Positions 8,583-16,216 of a stretch of DNA of 64,000 bases are shown one piece after another; positions within the stretch are counted from its first letter, which is position 1; every line of letters starts with the position of its first letter. This DNA comes from Rhodoferax aquaticus (GTDB lineage: Bacteria; Pseudomonadota; Gammaproteobacteria; Burkholderiales; Burkholderiaceae_C), in assembly GCF_006974105.1 (NCBI RefSeq), contig NZ_CP036282.1:2356001-2420000 (forward strand). Direction: 5' to 3'. Position numbers and translations under genes: made by a program. Under the pieces are notes generated by a model that searched no databases, was not told where the DNA came from, and was given only the letters and a program-made list of their open reading frames with translations.

Positions 8583-9566
8583 TCACTGGCCACGTTGGTA
8601 TTTGTTAACCGCACGGTTGTGCTCATCAAGGCTAGCACTAAAGTAACTGCTTCCATCGCCCTTGGCGACAAAGTACAGCGCATTCGACTTCGCTGGCTGC
8701 ACCGCCGCCAGCAGCGCAGCCTTTCCTGGAATCGCGATAGGCGTTGGTGGCAGTCCATTGCGTGTATAGGTGTTCCAAGGGGTGTCCGTTTGCAGGTCAA
8801 TCCTGCGTAGGTTTCCGTCAAAGCTATCACCTAAGCCAAAAATCACGGTAGGGTCGGTTTGCAAGCGCATGCCTATGCGCAGTCGGTTGTTAAACACTGC
8901 CGAGACCAATGCGCGATCGCTGGCACGCCCTGTCTCTTTTTCAACAATGCTCGCCAAAATCAAAGCGTCCATCGGCGTGCGCGAGCTGGCATTTTTGTCG
9001 CGCTGCGCCCAAACGGCTGCTAGCTTTTTGTCCATTGCGCGAGAAGCCCGTTGGAGCACAGCTAAGTCGGTACTTCCCTTGGCAAATGCATAGGTGTCCG
9101 GGAAAAACTGCCCCTCTGGACTTGCACCCGGTTTGCCAAGTTGCCTCATCAAGGCATCATCTGCTAGATCCATGGTTTGTCCTTTTAGACCCTCCGCGTT
9201 TTTGAGAGCCAAGCGCACTTGCTTAAAGGTCCAACCCTCAACCAAGGTCACTCTGCGCAAAGACTCTTCTCCCGCGACCAACTTGCGAAGAAGGCTAATG
9301 GGTGTGGTGCTGCTGTCAAGCTCATAACTGCCCGCCTTAATCTTGCGGGCTTGCCCAGACAGGCGAAACCACCAATACATAGCGCTAGGGTTAACATTTG
9401 CCCCCGCATCAACGACGTCTTGCGTGATCTCTCTGACCGTGGCACCAGGCTCAATTGATAGATCAACGGTAGACGCGGCGAGAGCCAATGGCTGATTGAG
9501 CCACCAATAAGCAGAAAGACCTGACAAAAGGCAGACCGCCACCAAGATAGATAGAAAGAAGCGCAC
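8583..9566 (-). CDS. mltG: Endolytic murein transglycosylase MltG
   Basis: YceG-family inner-membrane lytic transglycosylase (327 residues) that cuts nascent glycan strands and so limits their length. One N-terminal membrane anchor is visible (FLSILVAVCLLSGLSAYWWL, about residues 4-23), followed by a LysM-like region and the catalytic YceG domain with the conserved ASIVEKETG segment carrying the active-site glutamate (near residue 210). QTDPTVIFGLG and RNGLPPTPIAIPGKAAL are also typical. It is the first gene of the minus-strand operon; a divergent promoter region (9567-9636) is shared with ygfZ. Confidence 0.95.
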   Translation of the reverse strand: MRFFLSILVAVCLLSGLSAYWWLNQPLALAASTVDLSIEPGATVREITQDVVDAGANVNPSAMYWWFRLSGQARKIKAGSYELDSSTTPISLLRKLVAGEESLRRVTLVEGWTFKQVRLALKNAEGLKGQTMDLADDALMRQLGKPGASPEGQFFPDTYAFAKGSTDLAVLQRASRAMDKKLAAVWAQRDKNASSRTPMDALILASIVEKETGRASDRALVSAVFNNRLRIGMRLQTDPTVIFGLGDSFDGNLRRIDLQTDTPWNTYTRNGLPPTPIAIPGKAALLAAVQPAKSNALYFVAKGDGSSYFSASLDEHNRAVNKYQRGQ

Positions 9567-9636
9567 GGCCTTACACCCTATGTGAATACATCACAAGAAT
9601 GATAATTCAGTCCCATTCAAGCAACAGAGGTCAACA

Positions 9637-10569
9637 GTGACAGAGATGTACGATTTTTCAGCACTCCAAGGTGTTAGCACAATTGAAAACCTAGGCGTCA
9701 TACGGGTGGATGGCGAGGACGGTGCGAAGTTCATCCACGGGCAGCTAAGCAATGATTTTCTCTTGCTGGACACAACACAGGCGAGGCTCGCAGCGTTTTG
9801 CACCCCTAAAGGGCGCATGCAGGCTAGCTTTATCGGCGTTAAGACGGGGCAAACCCAGCTTTTGCTGGTCTGCAGCAAAGACTTGCTGGCTGCAACACTT
9901 AAGCGACTGGCCATGTTTGTCATGCGATCTAAGGTCAAACTAACGGATGCCTCTGCAGACTACATGCTTTTTGGTCTGGCAGGCGACGCTGTAATTCAGC
10001 GAATGGATGGTGATCACAAGCCGTGGTCCACACACGCGTCTCACGGCGTCCATCAAGTGGACTTGTACCCTGCGGGGGGGGTTCCACGCCAGTTGTGGCT
10101 TGTTCCCGCCAATTCACCGGAACCCAAAGGGCCACCGCTGGATCCGTCTCTGTGGGCATGGGGTGAAGTATGCAGTGCCGTGGCCACCGTGTCGCAAGCA
10201 ACGTTTGAGGCGTTTGTGCCGCAAATGCTTAACTACGAATCTGTCGGCGGGGTCAACTTCAAGAAAGGATGCTATCCGGGTCAAGAGGTGGTTGCACGAA
10301 GTCAGTTTCGTGGAACCTTAAAGCGCCGCGCCTTCGTAGCGCATACCGCATCCGCAACAGAAGCAGGAATTGAGATCTACCCTGCAGAAGAAGACTCGCA
10401 GCCGGTTGGCACTGTGGTCCAAAGCGCGCCATCACCGCATGGCGGGTGGGATGCGATTATCAGCGTTCAGCTCAGCGCTTTGTCTAGCGGGACTTTGCAC
10501 TATGCGAGTCCCAAGGGGCCAGAAATGGCACTGCAACCGCTTCCGTACACCCTCCTCGAAGACGTTTAG
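9637..10569 (+). CDS. ygfZ: Folate-binding protein YgfZ
   Basis: A tetrahydrofolate-binding GcvT-like protein (310 residues) that supports synthesis or repair of iron-sulfur clusters in enzymes such as MiaB. The signature K-G-C-Y-x-G-Q-E motif is clear as FKKGCYPGQEVVAR (residues about 208-221). The N-terminal part has the GcvT-like fold (IRVDGEDGAKFIHGQLSND). GTG at 9637 is listed as the start; an ATG three codons later (9646) gives MYDFSALQG and is also plausible. It is divergent from mltG, an arrangement seen in other beta-proteobacteria. Confidence 0.92.
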   Translation: MTEMYDFSALQGVSTIENLGVIRVDGEDGAKFIHGQLSNDFLLLDTTQARLAAFCTPKGRMQASFIGVKTGQTQLLLVCSKDLLAATLKRLAMFVMRSKVKLTDASADYMLFGLAGDAVIQRMDGDHKPWSTHASHGVHQVDLYPAGGVPRQLWLVPANSPEPKGPPLDPSLWAWGEVCSAVATVSQATFEAFVPQMLNYESVGGVNFKKGCYPGQEVVARSQFRGTLKRRAFVAHTASATEAGIEIYPAEEDSQPVGTVVQSAPSPHGGWDAIISVQLSALSSGTLHYASPKGPEMALQPLPYTLLEDV

Positions 10570-10677
10570 AAAACTAAGTACCCAAACCCCTAAAGAGAAT
10601 GTAAACTTCTACCGAGACAGTGCACATACTGCCACGGCAAATCACAAAACAGTGCCTAGAAGGGGTTGGTTTACTCA

Positions 10678-11322
10678 ATGACTACACAGTTAAGTAAAGA
10701 AGAAGCATTTTCCCGACTTGGTGCCATCACACGGGAGATGCATGAAGCACTGACCGCGCTAGGTGGCAATCAACTGCACACCATTGTGGCGGAGATTCCT
10801 GACGCACGGGACCGCTTGGCCTATGTAGGCAAAATGACCGAAGACGCTGCCAACAAAGTGTTGACTTTGGTAGAAACGGCAAAACCAGAGTGTGACGATC
10901 TCGCCACGCGTGGCATTGAGCTCGGGCAGTCTTTGGCGCGTATGGCTGCAGCTGAAGATTTAAGCGTAGAGCGTGCCCGAGCGCTTTTGGGTGTGTGTGG
11001 TAAGTTTGCAGAGCGCTCCGCCAAGTTCGCGGACGGCCAAGCCACCGTGCTTAGCGACATCATGATGGCCCAAGATTTTCAAGACCTTTCCGGCCAGGTG
11101 ATTAAAAAAGTAATCGACATCATTAACCGGACTGAAATGCAACTGGTGCACCTGCTTTTGGACAGTGCTCCTGCCGAAGTATCTGCCGCAGCCACTTCCA
11201 GCGTGGCAGCAGCTGCGGTTGCAGCTACGGTCGATACTCATGTCTTGGAAGGTCCTCAGACAGCCGACAACGCTTTGCAACAGTCGGACGTAGACGATTT
11301 ACTAGCGTCACTGGGATTCTGA
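10678..11322 (+). CDS. cheZ: Protein phosphatase CheZ
   Basis: A 214-residue CheZ: a four-helix-bundle dimer that dephosphorylates CheY-P to end the tumble signal. The catalytic helix shows AQDFQDLSGQVIKKVIDII, with the Asp and Gln that place the attacking water. The C-terminal CheY-binding tail is preserved as DVDDLLASLGF at the very end, joined by an alanine-rich linker (about 165-195). The ATG at 10678 is preferred to an upstream TTG at 10666. No cheY, cheA or flagellar gene is adjacent. A terminator follows at 11362. The separation from a chemotaxis operon is unusual. Confidence 0.88.
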   Translation: MTTQLSKEEAFSRLGAITREMHEALTALGGNQLHTIVAEIPDARDRLAYVGKMTEDAANKVLTLVETAKPECDDLATRGIELGQSLARMAAAEDLSVERARALLGVCGKFAERSAKFADGQATVLSDIMMAQDFQDLSGQVIKKVIDIINRTEMQLVHLLLDSAPAEVSAAATSSVAAAAVAATVDTHVLEGPQTADNALQQSDVDDLLASLGF

Positions 11323-11361
11323 CAGCTTCACGAGCTTTCAGGGCTCGCTAGATGCATACAA

Positions 11362-11391
11362 AAAGGGAGCCAATGGCTCCCTTTGGTTTTT
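11362..11391. terminator. Bidirectional terminator between cheZ and the esterase
   Basis: A perfect ten-base stem AAAGGGAGCC (11362-11371) pairs with GGCTCCCTTT (11375-11384) around an AAT loop, followed by GGTTTTTC on the plus strand. The two flanking genes converge here, and the A-run before the stem provides a U-tract for the minus strand. Confidence 0.8.
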
Positions 11392-12383
11392 CAAGCATTG
11401 CCGAACGCACGCCGCAAAGCCCTTGTCGCATCGGCGTGGGCCTGGATGGCTTGTGGAATCGCACGGCCCATTTTGATGAATTCGTGCACAACGCCACGAT
11501 AGATGTCCAGATCCACAGAAACTCCCGCCATACGCAATCGGTCTGCATAGGCAACCCCTTCATCGACCAAAGGATCGCACTCCGCGAGGCCAAACCATGC
11601 AGGCGCAACACCACTCAGATCACGCTCAAAGCCAGAGTCGTCGACACCATCTAATGGCGCAAAGCGCCAGTCGTTTCGGTCTTCTGGCGTGCGGATGTAT
11701 TGGTTGAAGAAGAAGCTAATGTGCTCTTCCTCCAGCACAAAGCCATGCTTGAACAACTTGTGGGAGTTGCTATTCTGGTGCCCTTCGCATCCTGGATAAA
11801 ACAGCAATTGCAGCGCAATGGCAAGCCCTGCATCGCGCGCCGTAATGGCGCAGGCGGCCGCCAATGTTCCACCAGCACTGTCGCCTCCCACGGCAATACG
11901 ATCCACATCCAAACCGCGCTCCCGCCCAATGCTTGCGACCCACTGCACGGCGTCCCAAGCGTCGAAATATGCCGTTGGGAACCGATGCTCCGGAGCGAGC
12001 CGATAGTCCACAGAAAGCACGGCGCAGCCAGCCAAATGGCTCAAGCGACGACACAACACGTCATGTGTCGCAATACTACCCACCGTAAATCCACCCCCAT
12101 GGAAATAAACTAGCACTGGCAAGTGCGGACCGTGTGGCGCATAGAGTCGCACAGGGAGCGCATAGCCATCTCGCGTAGGCAACGTAAAGTTTTCGAGTCG
12201 CTCGACGGCTTGGCAGGGAAGTTCTAAAACACCAGCCCCGGCCGCATAGGAGGCTCGGGCTTGTTCAGGGGTCTGGGCATGCAAGGGGACGCGCTTGGCC
12301 CGCGCCATGCTGTCAAGAATCTTGTGCATAGCGGGCGTCAGCAGCGCCCTTGGGTTATGGTGGTGTAAGTGGTGGGAACTCAT
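11391..12383 (-). CDS. Alpha/beta hydrolase, hormone-sensitive-lipase family esterase
   Basis: A carboxylesterase-type enzyme of about 330 residues. The oxyanion-hole signature HGGGFTVGS (preceded by VLVYFHGGG) and nucleophile elbow GGDSAGG (serine) define the HSL or family IV esterases. DPLVDEG supplies the acid and VVHEFI the catalytic histidine near the C-terminus. No signal peptide is seen, so it is cytoplasmic. Substrates are probably short acyl esters. The frame extends to a TTG at 12398; the ATG at 12383 is preferred. It is a single gene converging on cheZ. Confidence 0.92.
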   Translation of the reverse strand: MSSHHLHHHNPRALLTPAMHKILDSMARAKRVPLHAQTPEQARASYAAGAGVLELPCQAVERLENFTLPTRDGYALPVRLYAPHGPHLPVLVYFHGGGFTVGSIATHDVLCRRLSHLAGCAVLSVDYRLAPEHRFPTAYFDAWDAVQWVASIGRERGLDVDRIAVGGDSAGGTLAAACAITARDAGLAIALQLLFYPGCEGHQNSNSHKLFKHGFVLEEEHISFFFNQYIRTPEDRNDWRFAPLDGVDDSGFERDLSGVAPAWFGLAECDPLVDEGVAYADRLRMAGVSVDLDIYRGVVHEFIKMGRAIPQAIQAHADATRALRRAFGNA

Positions 12384-12484
12384 AGCGCCTAGGCTCAAAC
12401 AACGAGGCCTATCCTACACCGGCCCATCAGCGACTCTGCGCCCCCAGCTTGAGACGCAGCAAGCCCGCCAAACACCCTTCGCGT

Positions 12485-13936
12485 TCAGTCCACCTTAAAC
12501 ACGCTTACCACATGCGCCAGATTGGATGATTGCTCTTGCATAGAGCCTGCGGCAGCGGCGGCCTCTTCCACCAATGCTGCATTTTGCTGGGTCACCGTGT
12601 CCATCTCCTTGATCGCGTCGTTAATCTGGTCGATACCTTCCATTTGCTCTTGGCTGGCCGCCATGATCTCGCCCATGATGTCGTTCACCCGTTTCACGCT
12701 ACCCACGATTTCGGTCATCGTCTCGCCAGCTTGGTTTACCAGCGCGCTGCCAATTTCCACTTTTTCAACGGAATCACCAATCAGCGTCTTAATCTCTTTT
12801 GCCGCAGCAGCTGACCGCCCAGCCAGCGCACGCACCTCGGCGGCAACTACCGCAAAGCCCCTGCCCTGCTCGCCTGCGCGTGCGGCTTCAACGGCCGCAT
12901 TGAGCGCCAAGATATTGGTCTGGAAAGCAATGCCGTCAATCACTGCAATGATGTCCACAATTTTTTTGGACGACTCGTTGATTGACGCCATGGTGGTAAT
13001 CACCTCAGACACCACAGAGCCACCTTTGGCTGCAACAGTGGACGCAGCAGTCGCCATGGCATTCGCCTGACGCGCATTGTCCGTGTTGCGCTTTACGGTG
13101 CTTGTTAGCTCTTCCATGGAGGCTGCCGTTTCCTCCAGAGAGCTGGCCTGCCTTTCTGTGCGTGAAGAAAGATCCATATTGCCACTAGCAATTTCTCCGG
13201 TGGCATGCGACAGGGAGTGCGTGCTGTCACCAATTTGTTTGATGATGTCTTGCAAGCGCGCTACGAATATGTTGAAAAGTCGGGCTACTTCACCGATTTC
13301 ATCCGCACGGGCCACTCGCAAGCGTTGGGTCAAATCTGCATCTCCGCTCGAAATAACCGCCAAGGCCTCGCGCACTTCGTTTAAGGAACGCAGTACCACG
13401 GCATTCAAGCCTAGAACCAAAGCCGCAATCAGGGCAATGTTCAGCACCACCACCTGCAGGAGGATACGCACGATTTCATTGCGCAAGGCGCGTTCCATTT
13501 CTGCACGCGACATGTAGACCTCAACCACCCCCACGGTTTTGAGTTGGCCTGCGTCATCAAACTTAAACTCTTCTGCGATCTTGTCGCCTGTTGGCAAGGC
13601 ATCGGCCTTGGCCACCGCCGGCTTGCCTTCTGAGTCACGGATACGGCCAATGGAGAACTCCTGCTTGGCATTGCGCACCACAATGGCGGAGACGGATGGT
13701 GCCCCCATCTCTGCGTCCAGAAGAGTATCCAACTGCTTGGCGTCAAAGTTCCAAATGGGTGCGGGTAAACCTGTTTGCAATCTAGCCACGACCCGTTGGA
13801 TCTCGTCATGGAGTTGCTGCTCCATACTGCTCTTGTTGCTGGCGTAGGTGTAAGCGCCAAACAATGTAATCAAGAGGGTGGTGATAGAAACAAATATGAC
13901 GATTAGCCTGACGCTAATTCGGTCGGACATCTTCAT
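12485..13936 (-). CDS. Methyl-accepting chemotaxis protein
   Basis: Transmembrane chemoreceptor of 483 residues. TM1 (about 10-32, VIFVSITTLLITLFGAYTYA), a periplasmic sensor of about 140 residues, TM2 (LQVVVLNIALIAALVLGL), a HAMP domain, then the long cytoplasmic signalling coiled coil. The hairpin tip is AFQTNILALNAAVEAARAG with GRGFAVVAAEVRALAGRSA, characteristic of MCPs. It lacks a C-terminal CheR-tethering pentapeptide. The start chosen at 13936 has an AGGAG box six bases upstream; upstream in-frame codons in the same frame look spurious. The ligand cannot be predicted. It is a single-gene unit. Confidence 0.94.
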   Translation of the reverse strand: MKMSDRISVRLIVIFVSITTLLITLFGAYTYASNKSSMEQQLHDEIQRVVARLQTGLPAPIWNFDAKQLDTLLDAEMGAPSVSAIVVRNAKQEFSIGRIRDSEGKPAVAKADALPTGDKIAEEFKFDDAGQLKTVGVVEVYMSRAEMERALRNEIVRILLQVVVLNIALIAALVLGLNAVVLRSLNEVREALAVISSGDADLTQRLRVARADEIGEVARLFNIFVARLQDIIKQIGDSTHSLSHATGEIASGNMDLSSRTERQASSLEETAASMEELTSTVKRNTDNARQANAMATAASTVAAKGGSVVSEVITTMASINESSKKIVDIIAVIDGIAFQTNILALNAAVEAARAGEQGRGFAVVAAEVRALAGRSAAAAKEIKTLIGDSVEKVEIGSALVNQAGETMTEIVGSVKRVNDIMGEIMAASQEQMEGIDQINDAIKEMDTVTQQNAALVEEAAAAAGSMQEQSSNLAHVVSVFKVD

Positions 13937-14123
13937 GTGCATCTCCTGAGTTACGGCAAACCGAACAACCAATGAGTCCAACAACGTGCCCTGCAGCGGC
14001 TTAGCCCTCTGAGTCAGTGGGCTAAACGACCCACCAATTAGTTATACCGCAAGCTACAAGAATTAGAAACTGCCAAATGCGCCCAAAAGCAGCCCATTCC
14101 AAAAAAACTTCGTTGTCTAACGC

Positions 14124-15245
14124 TTAAATCGGATGAATCCAGCGCACATCAGGTTGAGCCGTCCAAGCTGCAAACTCATCGGCCAGTTGGGCGCTTGCAC
14201 TGATTGCAGTAGTCCATGCCTTCATGCGGCCAGCCAAGTCATTGCTGTAATGGGTGAAGTCCGCTCGGTCTGGCAGCTTGGAATTAGGCAAGGTCTTAAC
14301 CCACTCTGGATTGGGAGCTAACAAGACCATGGTGTCTAAGAAATGGGTGGATCGATGACGCCAGCGAAGCCCCTTATCTAACCAACCTGGCACCACAGCC
14401 TTCTGAAAATGCGGGTACAACACCAAATCTGCAGCTCGCCCGCCTTTGGCAGGTGGGACGACTTCCTCGTTCTGGGTCGCGAATGGATAGTTCAAGTGCA
14501 AGTGGTAGTCGGTAATGCCACCATCCCAGTAGGCGCCAGGAGGTGCGCCCGGGATTCCGTGCACTGCCTGCAATACAAAAGGGATCGAACAGCTTGCCTG
14601 CAAAGCCATTGAAAAATTAGCCGTGCTCAGCGCGACCCTCCGCGTGCGGTAATCACTTGTGCCAAATGGCAAAGGCAATTGAGGGGGACCACTTGAAAAA
14701 ACCACGCGCTCCAGCCACGCCCCCATCGCTTTGCGATGCATAGCATTAGTTACAAAGGCGCCAAAGTACCCCAAGGGTGTGCGTAAACGGTGTTCAGTCG
14801 CCAACACATGTCTGCCCCGTGTGGTCACAATATTCAGCCGATAACGCGGGTGAGAAAGCACCTCCGCCACCTGCCCGTCATAAAACGCCCTTAAGTTGCG
14901 TCCAAAGGACTCGCTCACCGACTGCGCCGTCGGCCTTTTTTGGCCTGGCAGTGTCTCGTAGTGCTGGTGGACGTAGTCATGCTCTAAACGCTTAAACCCT
15001 TGAATACTGTCGGGCAGACAGGCCGTCGCCATGCGCCAAGCACCGATGGACGCGCCTACCAAGTCCACAGTCTGTTCTGACTGGTTAAGCCACTCGCCAA
15101 AAATGAACCGATCCAAGGCGCCAAGAATTAGGCCTTTGGGTCCACCCGCAGCTGCAGCCATGGTGCGTACGTGCTGCGGGGCCAGTCCAGATTGGGCAAT
15201 AGATTCACGGGCCCGCGGCCCTGCAAAGATTTGAAGAGCACGCAT
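14124..15245 (-). CDS. Patatin-like phospholipase family protein
   Basis: A 373-residue patatin-like protein. The patatin oxyanion loop is seen as AAAGGPKGL (about residues 32-40) and the Ser of the Ser-Asp dyad in GASIGAW (G-x-S-x-G). The Asp is in WDGGITDYH (D-G-G, about residue 240). Family members are lipid acyl hydrolases. No signal peptide or membrane segment is visible, so cytoplasmic or peripheral membrane action is likely. The gene lies between an HDOD protein and an MCP on the same strand, but without tight spacing that would tie it to them. Confidence 0.85.
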   Translation of the reverse strand: MRALQIFAGPRARESIAQSGLAPQHVRTMAAAAGGPKGLILGALDRFIFGEWLNQSEQTVDLVGASIGAWRMATACLPDSIQGFKRLEHDYVHQHYETLPGQKRPTAQSVSESFGRNLRAFYDGQVAEVLSHPRYRLNIVTTRGRHVLATEHRLRTPLGYFGAFVTNAMHRKAMGAWLERVVFSSGPPQLPLPFGTSDYRTRRVALSTANFSMALQASCSIPFVLQAVHGIPGAPPGAYWDGGITDYHLHLNYPFATQNEEVVPPAKGGRAADLVLYPHFQKAVVPGWLDKGLRWRHRSTHFLDTMVLLAPNPEWVKTLPNSKLPDRADFTHYSNDLAGRMKAWTTAISASAQLADEFAAWTAQPDVRWIHPI

Positions 15246-15275
15246 GTCAAGAACCTGAAAAGCACAAAGAAAACG

Positions 15276-16082
15276 TCACCAGTCAACGCCCCAATCAAAC
15301 GGGTCTTGCTGTAGAACCATGTCGATGTCAAGTTGCAACGCTTCACCTACGGGGCCCGGAAAGGTGACAGCCAATTCGCGTTGACCTAACTGCGCTTCTT
15401 TACCCCTAGCGCGCCAACTGGCCAAGTGAATAACGCCCGCCAAGGGCTCATAGACCGCATTCTCAAACGGCGCGTACTGGTGCTCCAAGGCATCCACCAT
15501 AGACTCGGGAAACTGCCACTTGCGCGCCAACCCGGCCCCTGCGGACGCAAAACAAAAGCCGAGCTCACGGCGCTCGGCTTTGGCTCTGCGCATATCCAAG
15601 GGGGACACCGTTTGATTCAACCTGCCCACCTCCTCGGGCAAGCCGACGTGCATCGCAATTTCACCTATCGCGTGCACCAAGCCGCACGTAAACGCGGCTT
15701 GCTGGTTTTGTCGAACCAGGCCAGCCAAGGCCCGGGCGATTTTGGCCACGTCCAAGCTGTAGTTCCAAAAATGCTGCAACTGCAGGCCGGGCACCGCTTT
15801 GAGCGACGCACCACTCGCCGCCTCTTGCGCCATGCCATACACATGGGACAAATTGAGCAAAGCCAGCGCCTCGGACACGCTATGGATACGGCCTTGTAGC
15901 TGGAAGGAGTTCGCATTCGCCATGCAGAGAATGCGACACGTCAGCGCGGGGTCGGTACTGATCAGCTGGGTGATCTTGTGCAGATCGACGTCCACGCGGC
16001 CCAGTTCACTCAACAGCAGTGCCACCACCCGAGGGATACTGGGCAAGTTGAACTCATTCTCCAACAACTCACTAAGTGTCAT
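15276..16082 (-). CDS. HDOD domain protein
   Basis: A 268-residue single-domain HDOD protein (about 10-215). This domain is a degenerate HD phosphohydrolase fold found in signalling proteins. The conserved start LPSIPRVVALLLSELG and the helix ISTDPALTCRILCMANA are visible, as is VHAIGEIAMH; the paired His-Asp metal ligands of true HD enzymes are absent. HDOD proteins influence motility, biofilm and cyclic-di-GMP signalling in various proteobacteria, from family knowledge. It is 30 bases upstream of the patatin gene and may be co-transcribed with it. Confidence 0.85.
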   Translation of the reverse strand: MTLSELLENEFNLPSIPRVVALLLSELGRVDVDLHKITQLISTDPALTCRILCMANANSFQLQGRIHSVSEALALLNLSHVYGMAQEAASGASLKAVPGLQLQHFWNYSLDVAKIARALAGLVRQNQQAAFTCGLVHAIGEIAMHVGLPEEVGRLNQTVSPLDMRRAKAERRELGFCFASAGAGLARKWQFPESMVDALEHQYAPFENAVYEPLAGVIHLASWRARGKEAQLGQRELAVTFPGPVGEALQLDIDMVLQQDPFDWGVDW

Positions 16083-16216
16083 GGCAAAGTATCCTGAGGT
16101 CCATTGGTCGCATGCATAGGCAAGGCTGAAGCTTTAAGTTCATTATGTGACGAACAAGGCAGCTCGTCACCTTCGCCTAAGCCAACAGCCTACACCACGC
16201 GTGGACAGCGTTTGGC

